Virus record (IMG/VR): IMGVR_UViG_3300030098_004836
Location: 1 to 40,014 of that record
DNA: 40,014 nt
Reading direction: 5' to 3' (one strand)
Origin: a virus
Positions 18,701-25,527 of this stretch are shown here, one piece after another (position 1 is the first letter of the stretch; the number at the start of each line of letters is the position of its first letter). The position numbers and the translations under genes were made by a program. Under the pieces are notes generated by a model. It saw nothing but the letters and a program-made list of their open reading frames with translations. It was not told the origin of the DNA and ran no database searches.

Positions 18701-20038
18701 TGGAGAGAAAATTTAAGTGCGGTAGACGGAGTTTCTTTAACTTTTAGGCTTGGATATAATTATGATATACATCACTTTCAAGACCCTGAGACTCAAAATT
18801 TTGACCTAAACTCGCAACTAAATGAAGACGCTCCTTTCCCTGACAATATAGTAAGGGGAAAATTTAAAGCTTGGCTAAGCAACATATCTTTAAAGCAAAG
18901 ATATATTGTTGGAAATATAAGTCAGCTTGATTACTATGGAAATGTTTTAGGAAGAATTGATGATTCAGATGGTTACTATACAGGGTCTGACTTTCAGGAC
19001 GCAGAGCCTAATATTGAATGGCTTTTAAGAAAGCCTTCTGATATTTTTATACATATATTAGATAAAGAGCTTGATAATACAAGACAGTATAACCAATCTT
19101 CTATAGACTCTTGTCGTTTGTCCGATTGGAAGTTTGATTTTTGTCAAGCAGAAGAGATTGATGGTAAAAATTTTATTGACGATTTTTCTAAAAGCACTTT
19201 TTTCATTCCAAAGTTTTCAAGCGATAATTATTTTTCTTATATAAATCTATTAACACGAAGCACATCTAAGGTTATTGATAAAAAAGATGTTATAAACTTT
19301 GAATATTCAAGAACTCCTAAAGATGACTTAATTTTAAAGTGTAGGGTTCGCTATAATTGGGATGAAGGCTTACAGACATATTTAAACGAAACAAATCCAT
19401 TCGGACACGGAATAATGCCTGCTCAATATCAGCTATATGAAGAATCTTACAACATTAGAAATTCAAATGATTTTTATCTTGATTTTGAATCAAAATATAT
19501 AAGAGATGATGAAACGGCTTTAAAGCTTAGAAACTTTATTTTAAATTGGAATAAAAATATTCATACTGTAATAGAATGTGAGCTTCCTGCAAACTATATG
19601 GTTTTAGAGTGTGGAGACTTTGTTAAATTTAATGATTTATTAGGGGGCTTAAAAGCTTTTGGAATAGATTACACAGACCCGTACGGTTATTTTGTTAACG
19701 AACAACACTATGATGGAAGCTTTATAGTAACCGAAACAAAAAAATCTTTAAAAACCGTAAAAATTACTTGCGTTGCAGCGCCGTCCTTAGTAAACCAACT
19801 ATTAGTAGAATCGGAGTCAGGAAGTTTTGTAAATTTTGAACTAATGGAGGGAACGGGAGACGTTAATTTAGATGGCTCCACAAATATTATGGATGTCATA
19901 ATTCTTGTTAACTATATAATTGGGACTCCTCAAAACCAGCTTAGCCCGCAAGAAGCACTTATTGCAGATGTGGATGAAGATGGCTTTGTTGATATTTTAG
20001 ATTTAGTAGCAATAATTCAAGATATTGTAAATGGTTAA
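15716..20038 (+). CDS. Tail tip / distal tail protein with C-terminal dockerin domain, 1440 aa
   Basis: The N-terminal 150 residues (QEKSFNTNKISFSVSNSDSK, CVNIFTGYITQV) resemble distal-tail or hub proteins that attach to the tube end. The very long middle part is Trp/Tyr/Gly-rich with many beta segments and shows no catalytic motif I can name. Residues 1381-1440 are a two-repeat dockerin type I: loops D1382-x-N1384-x-D1386-G and D1418-x-D1420-x-D1422-G, each followed by the hydrophobic dockerin helix (IMDVIILVNYI, ILDLVAIIQDI). Dockerins bind Ca2+ and a cohesin partner. It starts inside the tape measure stop and is followed after 14 bases by a gene with a possible cohesin-like segment. Confidence 0.8.
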   Translation: MIESSAQFIRTLSKTSNYIYYIVHLNSSQNDKSKHIFISNKKTSNFIDPECSGFLDLDLKVSPIKESINLQEKSFNTNKISFSVSNSDSKGKSFTDLLYNTNFQGAELKIYIASDGSESVDDCVNIFTGYITQVQSDSKRCEISAEDYSSYTFKEKTIPKRKNQQSTQELIDGNENIPIPMVYGQVENSKMLMTRPHINNLKSYIYPDAVDQGINILGFSTDYKALQIFRDKLYLDIPQIFQEVGAEDDPLIINGINYNLLYVGTPQYEIEQDHILIEKKMSGNSFTEGMPLNIQAREQFQVDVERTPSGIQPTSSDSVLTYGYNNEQEITFNGHQNGYNISDGATSWNFPLPTEGIPISYRENIVVGHITRKLDNGTSGEDSGSIWWVNEYLNHSKLMNQYDPNGFGVIEIVRHPSADEVAEVLNLPDGYYGHGEMKVKIYVWRQTSGTGAYIGRVYPYWWWTQLPDLEDLQGADSLYDFWNGIAGEWIRDYFKGELKYAWSTDVVVRHPSIQALNLGTLGNWLNIEQDFQQFEMVYGYSFTDGQDIIKIRLDEDLTEQFGSGAAYLPNSILGGKGSWITTNSCGDGLQSTPNPSTSNQRQFASEIPDLIGEWGAHGSQGYYYCYANGYRVPTLRKFLYGRRITEDEHTETGGAIPLGTWVYGIFPIIGAFNPKHFNQSDEDSSGGMYVYDMVGDGCLAYGNPYFYGARNLETGEYYESGSYNFGTMRIDELNVIEFEATPNVAINADHQWAIGIHNNFGYGFGKLITDWWCHTPGWNQYESDQHPNGAAHNIRPVIKSIGNLAQTGGSYCPIQYTDGLATAVKMDITFNSVTGSDIIQGSVYSMFKCKIDTEFSLLEVGDSSDDPAKNVDFLVEADCFKIRSGQGKGHNDIIRKEKVNTLPLTNIQIQTVTDHNGNTWDEAVATNPYHWNTGREPEGEELGSVWDEYLTDTNLNLSSWIDDEGVPQTDPTTVMNECDSHEVTPEDIQAGRVNAWRENLSAVDGVSLTFRLGYNYDIHHFQDPETQNFDLNSQLNEDAPFPDNIVRGKFKAWLSNISLKQRYIVGNISQLDYYGNVLGRIDDSDGYYTGSDFQDAEPNIEWLLRKPSDIFIHILDKELDNTRQYNQSSIDSCRLSDWKFDFCQAEEIDGKNFIDDFSKSTFFIPKFSSDNYFSYINLLTRSTSKVIDKKDVINFEYSRTPKDDLILKCRVRYNWDEGLQTYLNETNPFGHGIMPAQYQLYEESYNIRNSNDFYLDFESKYIRDDETALKLRNFILNWNKNIHTVIECELPANYMVLECGDFVKFNDLLGGLKAFGIDYTDPYGYFVNEQHYDGSFIVTETKKSLKTVKITCVAAPSLVNQLLVESESGSFVNFELMEGTGDVNLDGSTNIMDVIILVNYIIGTPQNQLSPQEALIADVDEDGFVDILDLVAIIQDIVNG
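19856..20035 (+). other. Dockerin domain coding segment
   Basis: This segment encodes residues 1381-1440 of the tail protein. It has two F-hand calcium loops with Asp/Asn at positions 1, 3, 5, 9 and 12 (first loop D-V-N-L-D-G-S-T-N-I-M-D). A linker of about 25 residues separates the repeats, as in cellulosomal dockerins. It is the last part of the protein, as in most secreted dockerin proteins. Confidence 0.85.
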
Positions 20039-20052
20039 ATATAGGGAAATTT

Positions 20053-20712
20053 ATGATTAGAAAATCAATACATTCATTAAAAAGAAAATTTAAACACAGC
20101 CTAACATCTGCATCTTTACAATATAAAGATGGAGTGGTAACCTTAACAACAGACGCTCCTTTCCAAGCTGTTGAAATTCATTTTAGAGGAAACTTTCAAG
20201 GATTTTCTATGGCAGGTTCTGATTACTATATTGGCGTAGGAAGAGAAAAAATTGTTATAATCTCTTTTATAAAACATAATATTTTTGACAATAGAACGTT
20301 AAGTTTGTTTAAATTTTATGGAAATTTTTTTCCAACCTCTTGCAGGGTAGTTCAACATAAATATTCATCAGTTTATGCCGATATAGTTAGAGAAAACAAC
20401 ACGTTTAATAAGGATGCTAAATGGGAAGGAATACACTTAAATTGGGAAAATTTTACAGACCCAAGCATTAACTATATTGACAATAATAATGAAGAAATTA
20501 GAACTTTTAAAAAAGGGTCTTCAAATTATATGGAAAATGATATAGATACAAATTTATTTGAAGTTTATGATGAAAGTGGGCAAAGGTATTACGGAAATGC
20601 GAAGTCAGCAATAGTTAATAATAAAGTAAGATTTTATAAAAATGACGGCGGCAATATTGTAAATAGAAAAAATATTTTAAAAGGAAAAAATAAATGGCAA
20701 ACAGAGAGGTAG
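20053..20712 (+). CDS. Tail protein with possible cohesin-like domain, 219 aa
   Basis: The protein has 219 residues. Residues 18-115 read as a beta sandwich: SLQYKDGVVTLTTDAPFQAV, EIHFRGNFQGFSM, REKIVIISFIKHN, CRVVQHKYSSVYADIV. The sequence of short strand, 'DAP.qavei.f.G', and a later 'ADIV' strand recalls cohesin-like modules that follow dockerin repeats in Marinimicrobia-type proteins (resemblance by eye). The C-terminal 100 residues are polar, with an Asn/Tyr-rich linker. The gene is 14 bases after the dockerin-bearing gene, so the two products may bind each other. Its end overlaps the next gene by 19 bases. Confidence 0.5.
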   Translation: MIRKSIHSLKRKFKHSLTSASLQYKDGVVTLTTDAPFQAVEIHFRGNFQGFSMAGSDYYIGVGREKIVIISFIKHNIFDNRTLSLFKFYGNFFPTSCRVVQHKYSSVYADIVRENNTFNKDAKWEGIHLNWENFTDPSINYIDNNNEEIRTFKKGSSNYMENDIDTNLFEVYDESGQRYYGNAKSAIVNNKVRFYKNDGGNIVNRKNILKGKNKWQTER

Positions 20713-21914
20713 GACTACCAAGATTTTATATAGACTTTTCAGCATTAGCAAGAGTTTTGGGGTTATGGGTAACTCAAAAGGAAGAATGGGAAGGCGGCTC
20801 ATATGAATTTGATAGAAATAGTCACGTTATAGACAGAATGAATAGTTCGCAGTATGATTTGGGTAGCGAAAACCTTTCGAACGCTTATGAGGTTTGGCTT
20901 GGAGACTATAGCACTCCAAAAACTTTTTTATTTTCAGCTTCTGCTGGAGAAATTAAACCCCATCTTCATATGTCTTTTTGGAACGTGTATGGTGTCAATT
21001 ATAATCTTGATTGGGCTAAATTAATGACAACAACCAACTGGTATGGTGTGCTAAATCATAGTTTTCACAACGCAGTTACCTCTGACTCAGATGTTAATAA
21101 TGTTGTTGTCTCTGGATTTTTTAGCAACTCAAATAACAGTATAAGTCAGCACGGAGTTCCTACAGGAAGAAATGAAGATACAGTTTGTGACACGCAGCAG
21201 ATGGAAGAATATAACGGGTTTAGCATAACAACATTTGACAACCCTATGTGTATGCCTATCAATGAGAGCAATTATCTATCACATAACGATATTAATAAAT
21301 ATGGAAGATTTTGCGTTAGGTTTACTCCTGATTTAGATGGCGTATTCCCAAACGATAGATATGAGATTAGTATAGGGGCGCTAATGTTTGGAAAATATTT
21401 TGATATGCCTCATTCTCCAGACTTACAGGTTAAAAAAAGTATTTCTTTTGATGGGGTTGATTCATCAAGGGGAGTTAGCGGTTCAGACTTTGTCCATATT
21501 AATAACACGGGATTACCAGCTTGGCAACACGGAGATGCTTGGAAAAATGTGTCGTACGATAATAAAGGAAGGGCTTTAAACTTAGGAACAGGCGGAAGAA
21601 GGTCTTGGAATATGAAATTTTCTTACGTAAGCCAAAGCAATATGTTTATAAACCACCATCAAGATAAATCTTTTGGATACCTGTCTAATGAATCAAGCTC
21701 TATGGAATTTACTGAGGGGTCAGACGGCGTTATAGAATCTATATTTCAACTAACTTTAGGCGGAGCTGTTCCTTTTGTGTTTTGCCCAGATTCAAATGCC
21801 TCTGCTTCTGAAAAAGAATTTGCTGTATGTAGGTTTGCTAAAGACTCTCTATCTATAACTCAAACAGCTAATAATGTATGGGATGTTCAAATGATATTGG
21901 AAGAAGTCTGGTAA
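20694..21914 (+). CDS. Minor tail protein, 406 aa
   Basis: The last gene of the rightward structural operon. It encodes 406 residues, rich in aromatic residues, Ser and Asn, with short strands and no enzymatic motif; the C-terminus (AVCRFAKDSLSITQTANNVW, then a hydrophobic-acidic end) fits a beta-sandwich domain seen in tail or baseplate proteins. It starts at ATG 20694 with AAAGG-type ribosome site inside the previous gene. It ends 38 bases before a convergent gene and 20 bases before palindrome copy A. Confidence 0.65.
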   Translation: MANREVGLPRFYIDFSALARVLGLWVTQKEEWEGGSYEFDRNSHVIDRMNSSQYDLGSENLSNAYEVWLGDYSTPKTFLFSASAGEIKPHLHMSFWNVYGVNYNLDWAKLMTTTNWYGVLNHSFHNAVTSDSDVNNVVVSGFFSNSNNSISQHGVPTGRNEDTVCDTQQMEEYNGFSITTFDNPMCMPINESNYLSHNDINKYGRFCVRFTPDLDGVFPNDRYEISIGALMFGKYFDMPHSPDLQVKKSISFDGVDSSRGVSGSDFVHINNTGLPAWQHGDAWKNVSYDNKGRALNLGTGGRRSWNMKFSYVSQSNMFINHHQDKSFGYLSNESSSMEFTEGSDGVIESIFQLTLGGAVPFVFCPDSNASASEKEFAVCRFAKDSLSITQTANNVWDVQMILEEVW

Positions 21915-21934
21915 ATACAATGGTATTTATAAAA

Positions 21935-21959
21935 CGACTTAAAGTAATACTTTAGGTCG
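21935..21959. repeat. 25-bp dispersed palindrome, copy A
   Basis: This is the exact reverse complement of copy E (29920-29944). The palindrome has arms related to CGACTTAAAGTA around one central base. It lies between two convergent genes and contains the stop codon (21952-21954) of the leftward NinB-like gene. It could work as a bidirectional terminator or as a protein-binding dyad. Confidence 0.85.
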
Positions 21960-22296
21960 CTTTGCGAGGGTCTTGAACAGCGAACCCTAATGTTGCTGAA
22001 AACCTTATAATTCTATCTAAAAGGTCGCTAAATTCATCTTTGGTTAAATTTTTTGTAGACTCTATTTCAAACTTAAGCTTAATAACTTCGTGCATCTCAT
22101 CCTCGTTGTAGCCTAAGTGATTCCCAATCTGTCTAATGATATGTCTGTAATAGTTATTCTGCTCCACAGAACGCATTTTGGGAGCTTCTTTTATCTCAAC
22201 CCATACTTCGCCCTTAACACCATTTAAAAACCTTCTATAAGAGCCTATATCGTGTAGCTTTAAAGTTCCTTTTTCAACCTTTCCTGTAAATTTCAT
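21952..22296 (-). CDS. NinB-like recombination protein (Orf family)
   Basis: The 114-residue protein carries the family's RS-x-EQN motif (M41-RSVEQNNYYRH) followed by IRQIGNHLGYNEDEMHEVIK and a C-terminal helical part. NinB/Orf proteins bind single-stranded DNA and help load annealing proteins in phage recombination, which fits with the annealing and resolvase genes upstream on the same strand. It is the last gene of the leftward operon. Its stop is inside palindrome copy A, and its start overlaps the upstream gene by 4 bases. Confidence 0.8.
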   Translation of the reverse strand: MKFTGKVEKGTLKLHDIGSYRRFLNGVKGEVWVEIKEAPKMRSVEQNNYYRHIIRQIGNHLGYNEDEMHEVIKLKFEIESTKNLTKDEFSDLLDRIIRFSATLGFAVQDPRKAT

Positions 22297-22610
22297 TCGT
22301 TAAACTTAAAGTTATAAATTTCAGTTTTATGCAACTCTTCTTTTAACATATCGAACCCTGCACAATGGTCGTATGTTGGGAAGAAATATTTCCATTGACC
22401 GCCAGACATATTTATCCAATAGCAAAAAGCAAGACCTATCTTTCCCGAAGATTTCTCAAATTTTATAATTGCAGTTGATTCACTTAATGGAACAATTTCA
22501 GAAACTTTAAAAGTTTCGTTTGAATGATTAAACTCTCTGTCTGTTCTGCTAAAGTTTAAAGCAACTTGCTCTGACAACTCTTTTAGCTTTAAAGCTCTAT
22601 TTTTCTGCAT
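22293..22610 (-). CDS. Hypothetical protein, 105 aa
   Basis: A 105-residue protein in the recombination operon, preceded by AAGGAG 6 bases upstream of its ATG. The N-terminal part is helical and charged (RALKLKELSEQVALNF). The middle is probably beta (STAIIKFEKSSGKIGLAFCY) and contains several aromatic residues. I do not recognise it. It is overlapped by 4 bases by the NinB-like gene and overlaps the HNH-like gene by 14 bases, indicating co-translation. Confidence 0.7.
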   Translation of the reverse strand: MQKNRALKLKELSEQVALNFSRTDREFNHSNETFKVSEIVPLSESTAIIKFEKSSGKIGLAFCYWINMSGGQWKYFFPTYDHCAGFDMLKEELHKTEIYNFKFNE

Positions 22611-22875
22611 AATAACTCCTTATTAGTTTAAAAGCTTCTTTCCATAAATTAATTTTATACTTATCTTCAAATCTCGGTATTCCTAAGTTATGTCTTTCAG
22701 TATGATGCAATCGGCACAAAGGGACGGCTGAGTAGTGTTTGAGTGTGGGTTTCTTGCGATTACCCCCCATACCGATTGCTTCAAGGTGGTCAGGGTCAGG
22801 GGAAGAGGCAAAACAGACCAAACAAGTACATCCTCGAATATAATCCAAGTATTTTATTGAATCTGCTTTAGCCAA
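22597..22875 (-). CDS. HNH-like zinc nuclease (DUF968/YbcO-type)
   Basis: A 92-residue protein with a compact Cys/His set: C16/C18 and C21 in GCTCLVC, D29-H30 in PDPDHLEAIG, then C54-x2-H57-H58 and H62 (VPLCRLHHTERHN). The order C-x2-C ... DH ... C-x2-HH is the betabetaalpha-metal pattern of small phage HNH proteins that accompany NinB and other recombination genes. It would cut or bind branched or recombination DNA. It overlaps the Hjc-like gene upstream by 22 bases. Confidence 0.75.
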   Translation of the reverse strand: MAKADSIKYLDYIRGCTCLVCFASSPDPDHLEAIGMGGNRKKPTLKHYSAVPLCRLHHTERHNLGIPRFEDKYKINLWKEAFKLIRSYYAEK

Positions 22876-23150
22876 TCCTCTAACCTTAACACGATGTAAG
22901 CATCGCCTCTATCTTGCCTTATAACTTGTGCGTCGACATTCTCATTAGGGAGGAGATACGAAGCTATGCTCTTGCGAATTTTAGCTTGTATCTTATAGTC
23001 TTTAATTATAAGGTCAACTTCGGCGTGCATCCCAAGGCTTTCGCCGTTAGATGCGTATGCTCTTTTGGATTCGAGACCAAATTCTTTTGCTTTGTTAACA
23101 ACATCTCTTTCAAATTTATTTCCTTTAACTTTGCTCGGATGAGTCATCAT
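22854..23150 (-). CDS. Hjc-like endonuclease (PD-(D/E)XK fold)
   Basis: A 98-residue protein: KGNKFERDVVNKAKEFGLES (Glu14) then AEVDLIIKDYKIQAKIRKS with Asp46 and Q55-x-K57. The spacing E ... EVD ... (E/Q)xK matches Holliday junction resolvases of the Hjc type and related phage nucleases; Gln replaces the usual Glu of ExK. There are two ATGs in a row; the second (23147) has better spacing (6 bases) to AAGGAG. A TTTATAAA element directly precedes the ribosome site. It overlaps the zinc ribbon gene. Confidence 0.75.
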   Translation of the reverse strand: MMTHPSKVKGNKFERDVVNKAKEFGLESKRAYASNGESLGMHAEVDLIIKDYKIQAKIRKSIASYLLPNENVDAQVIRQDRGDAYIVLRLEDWLKQIQ

Positions 23151-23292
23151 CTTCTCCTTTATAAACTTCTATATAAGCCTTACATTTAGGGCAATGTAAA
23201 TTAGAAACTATTCCATCTCCCTCTAATCCATAATCTTTGTAAGAGTGGTCTCCGCCCCATATTAATTCTGTTTGACAATGCCAACAATTCAT
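23125..23292 (-). CDS. Small zinc-ribbon protein, 55 aa
   Basis: The 55-residue product has C3-x2-C6 (MNCWHCQTELIWGGDHSY) and C34-x2-C37 (NLHCPKCKAYIEV), forming one treble-cleft or zinc-ribbon. Proteins beginning MNCWHC..ELIWGGDH are very common in uncultured marine phages and cyanophages, as I recall; function is unknown. The acidic C-terminus overlaps the Hjc-like start by 26 bases. Nothing else is coded here. Confidence 0.8.
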   Translation of the reverse strand: MNCWHCQTELIWGGDHSYKDYGLEGDGIVSNLHCPKCKAYIEVYKGEDDDSSEQS

Positions 23293-23356
23293 AGTAGATA
23301 GAACCTTTGCTGATTAACGAGTGTTGGGTTTTTATTGCCGTCAAAACTATCTACCA

Positions 23357-23479
23357 TTATAAAGACTCTTTATTAAGCTTATTTAAATATCGTTCTGCTT
23401 TTTTCTTGCATAAGAATTTTCGCCCATTTATAATATAAACAAAGGCTAATTCTTTATACATTCTAAATTTATCTTTCAT
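23357..23479 (-). CDS. Small basic protein, 40 aa
   Basis: A 40-residue Lys/Tyr-rich peptide. It begins at ATG 23479, with an AGGA-type ribosome site 6 bases upstream. The middle (LAFVYIINGRKFLCKKKAERYLNK) looks like a strand-turn-helix, a common shape for tiny early phage proteins. I do not know its function. The gap between its stop and the zinc-ribbon start is 64 bases with nothing obvious in it. Confidence 0.5.
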   Translation of the reverse strand: MKDKFRMYKELAFVYIINGRKFLCKKKAERYLNKLNKESL

Positions 23480-23495
23480 TATAATCCTAAAATTG

Positions 23496-23563
23496 TAAGG
23501 CGGGGAACTTGCAATACTTTAAGGGAAACCTTGCAAGTGGAGTTAGACAGACACCCCGCCTTA
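23496..23563 (-). ncRNA. Nested GC-rich stem structure between early genes
   Basis: TAAGGCGGGG (23496-23505) pairs perfectly with CCCCGCCTTA (23554-23563), 10 bp. Inside, ACTTGCAA (23507-23514) pairs perfectly with TTGCAAGT (23531-23538), 8 bp with a 16-base loop. This nesting plus a 15-base single strand on one side is far beyond chance in such AT-rich DNA. It lies just after the stop of the 23570-23776 gene and before the next gene's ribosome site. It may be a small structured RNA, a processing site or a regulatory element; no known class was recognised. Confidence 0.6.
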
Positions 23564-23569
23564 AATTAT

Positions 23570-23776
23570 TTATCTTGTTGCAGATTGGATAGCAAATCTA
23601 TGAAATAAATCAATAAAACCACTCTTATCTCTTCCAATCACTTTTCTTTCTACGCTACCCATTTTTCCAAACTCTCTCTTAAATTGCGTTCGCCCTTTCA
23701 TAGCATCTTTTTTATTTCTAAAAAAAGAACAAAATTCCACATCGCCATCTTCATAGCGAACAATATATATTATCAT
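23570..23776 (-). CDS. Hypothetical protein, 68 aa
   Basis: A 68-residue protein starting MIIYIVRYEDGDVEFCSFF, with a Lys/Arg-rich middle (KKDAMKGRTQFKREFGKMG) and a short hydrophobic end. It has an AGGAG ribosome site 5 bases before its ATG. The strand-strand-helix pattern (RYEDG-VEF-C-FFRNKKDA) looks like small phage proteins of unknown role. The nested hairpin at 23496-23563 follows 6 bases after its stop. Confidence 0.65.
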   Translation of the reverse strand: MIIYIVRYEDGDVEFCSFFRNKKDAMKGRTQFKREFGKMGSVERKVIGRDKSGFIDLFHRFAIQSATR

Positions 23777-23784
23777 AGCTTCTC

Positions 23785-23964
23785 CTATAAGTGTTTTTTT
23801 AATTCAATTAAAGTTTTCTTAGGCATATCGTAACCTTGCTCATACATAATCCAAAGCGAGTTAACGCAAGTCTTTAAAAACCTGTCTAACTGTTCGTCTC
23901 CATATAAACCTTTTGTTATCTCTAAGAACTCTCTAAACTCTTCTATTTTGAGATTTTCTTCCAT
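23785..23964 (-). CDS. Small helical protein, 59 aa
   Basis: A 59-residue product from ATG 23964, with its start codon overlapping the stop of the DnaT-like gene. It is predicted to be all helical and mildly acidic at first (EENLKIEEFREFLEITKG), ending Lys-rich. There is one Cys and one Trp in NSLWIMYEQGYDMPKK. I do not recognise it. It is directly downstream of the replication genes and probably part of that operon. Confidence 0.65.
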   Translation of the reverse strand: MEENLKIEEFREFLEITKGLYGDEQLDRFLKTCVNSLWIMYEQGYDMPKKTLIELKKHL

Positions 23965-24347
23965 TATTTCCTTTTTGCTAATAGCCTTGAATTACAACAT
24001 CGACTATCGCCTTTTAGTTCATAATCATTATAAAAATCTGAAATTCTACATTTATCACAATATGCTATAAAAAATCTGCCCGTAGCATCTCGCTTATATT
24101 CTTCTTTTTCTTTTGGAATATCAATTTCATCTTCCCATCTCTTCTGATTTATAAAAGTAGATGGGTGTGGAATATATTGTTTTTCGGTTTCTGTAACCTT
24201 CCAATATTTTAAGTAGTTTTTTAAGCCTTTATAAGCCTCTTCCCTCTCCTTATTAGAAAGTTTTTTAAATCCTTTTTCGGCAGTATAACGCCCAACCTTT
24301 CTTGGATAGGCGTTATAGAACCGCTCAAAAGTAACATCTTTAGACAT
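23964..24347 (-). CDS. DnaT-like replication / helicase-loader protein with zinc ribbon
   Basis: The start ATG 24347 is chosen because it follows the SSB-like stop by one base; a longer in-frame extension reaches 24410 but lies inside the upstream gene. Residues 6-85 (FERFYNAYPRKVGRYTAEKG ... YIPHPSTFINQKRWEDE) match the C-terminal domain of phage replisome organiser and DnaT-like proteins, which bind DNA and recruit the host helicase. The last 35 residues hold CDKC and a CC pair, likely a zinc ribbon. No phage helicase or polymerase gene is visible, so host replication enzymes must be recruited. Confidence 0.75.
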   Translation of the reverse strand: MSKDVTFERFYNAYPRKVGRYTAEKGFKKLSNKEREEAYKGLKNYLKYWKVTETEKQYIPHPSTFINQKRWEDEIDIPKEKEEYKRDATGRFFIAYCDKCRISDFYNDYELKGDSRCCNSRLLAKRK

Positions 24348-24348
24348 A

Positions 24349-24858
24349 TTAAAAAGGTATGTCATTGACATCGTACTTAACCTCGTCCTCTTCAACTGTC
24401 TGATTTTCATTTGATATTTTAGAATCTAACTGCTTAAACGAATCCTCAAGTTTTGCAAACTCAGATTTTAGCCTTATAAAGTCTGCGGAAAGCTTTCCTA
24501 TTGAATAGTCTAAATCGACCTCAAGTGATTCTTTAAGTGGGTTTGGCTTTGCTGCTTCAATCTTGGCTGCCGAGCCGCCATTATTCATATCGTGTATAGA
24601 TAAGCCGTTAACTTTATAGAAAAACTTATCGCCATCTTGACATTTTTCGATAATAACCTCGTCTCCTTCTCCTGCACCTAAAGTTTTTATCATTGTGTGT
24701 AATGTTTCGGTCGCAAAAAAACCATCTTCATCACTATTAATATCAGATTTAATGCCATATAAATACCATCTACCATATTGGTTGTCCCCTTCTTTTGGAC
24801 TATTAAAAGCCAATGTAACATTTCTTGGCTCTCCTACTTGAAATTTAATCGCACTCAT
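24349..24858 (-). CDS. Single-stranded DNA-binding-like protein with acidic SSB-type tip
   Basis: A 169-residue protein. Residues 1-90 look like an OB-fold beta barrel (RNVTLAFNSPKEG, GRWYLYGIKSD, DEVIIEKCQDGDKFFYKVNG). A central Gly/Ala linker and helical segment follow. The C-terminus is acidic and ends YDVNDIPF, close to the DDDIPF tip with which bacterial SSB recruits partner proteins. Located between the annealing protein and the DnaT-like gene, with 1-base spacing or overlap on both sides. It would coat single strands during replication or recombination. Confidence 0.75.
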   Translation of the reverse strand: MSAIKFQVGEPRNVTLAFNSPKEGDNQYGRWYLYGIKSDINSDEDGFFATETLHTMIKTLGAGEGDEVIIEKCQDGDKFFYKVNGLSIHDMNNGGSAAKIEAAKPNPLKESLEVDLDYSIGKLSADFIRLKSEFAKLEDSFKQLDSKISNENQTVEEDEVKYDVNDIPF

Positions 24859-25499
24859 TAATCTATCTCCTTATTTTCACTTAATTTATAAAACTCAATA
24901 ATTGTCTCGTCTATCTTACCGCTTTGAAATCTATCTCTCCACTCTTTGCCTTGCTCTGCATCTAAGCTTGGAAATATAACTTTTTCAACAACATCTTTAT
25001 TATATTTTTCCTTAGCCACAAGCAACTGCCTTATAGTGTTTTTCATATAGTCAGAAATAGGTTTTTCTTTATAAGCACCTTTCTTAAAGTCATCTGCCTC
25101 TACATCAGAATATAATCCTTGCTCATATAGATTTAACAACTTTAGAACCAATCTGTCTTGCCACCTCTTTTCACACATATTAAAATAATAACCACCCTTA
25201 CCTCTCACATTTTCTCTTGTAGCATCGGCAGTAGTCCAAACCTCTTTAGTAAAGTCGTTGCCTTCTTCATCAATCCTAACAACTCTACCTTTGCCCCACA
25301 TCGCTACACCATAAAATGCTTCGGTGTCGTGTATTATTTCAACTTTAGGTTCATCAAAAATTACACCCTCAATCTCTGCAATCTTTGAAATTGCATCGTG
25401 AGTTATAATCCACTTACTACCTATTGTCCAAAAATCAATATCTTGATTTAAGTCATACTTTTTTGCTATACCTTTTATATTATCGGGCATTTCTTTCAT
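24858..25499 (-). CDS. Single-strand annealing protein (Rad52/Sak/Erf-like)
   Basis: A 213-residue protein. The core, DFWTIGSKWIITHDAISKIA ... VWTTADATRENVRGKGGYYF then MCEKRWQDRLVLKLLNLY, has the pattern of phage annealing proteins: a 'wTtadA' strand, a glycine turn, and a helix with AEKR..DR..LKL. It would anneal complementary single strands with the SSB-like partner encoded next. The C-terminal 80 residues are a charged helical tail. The start has AAGGAG 7 bases upstream and a TTTATAAAT element before it. Family assignment within the annealing proteins is uncertain. Confidence 0.7.
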   Translation of the reverse strand: MKEMPDNIKGIAKKYDLNQDIDFWTIGSKWIITHDAISKIAEIEGVIFDEPKVEIIHDTEAFYGVAMWGKGRVVRIDEEGNDFTKEVWTTADATRENVRGKGGYYFNMCEKRWQDRLVLKLLNLYEQGLYSDVEADDFKKGAYKEKPISDYMKNTIRQLLVAKEKYNKDVVEKVIFPSLDAEQGKEWRDRFQSGKIDETIIEFYKLSENKEID

Positions 25500-25527
25500 T
25501 GTCTAACTCCTTTCTTATTTATAAAAA

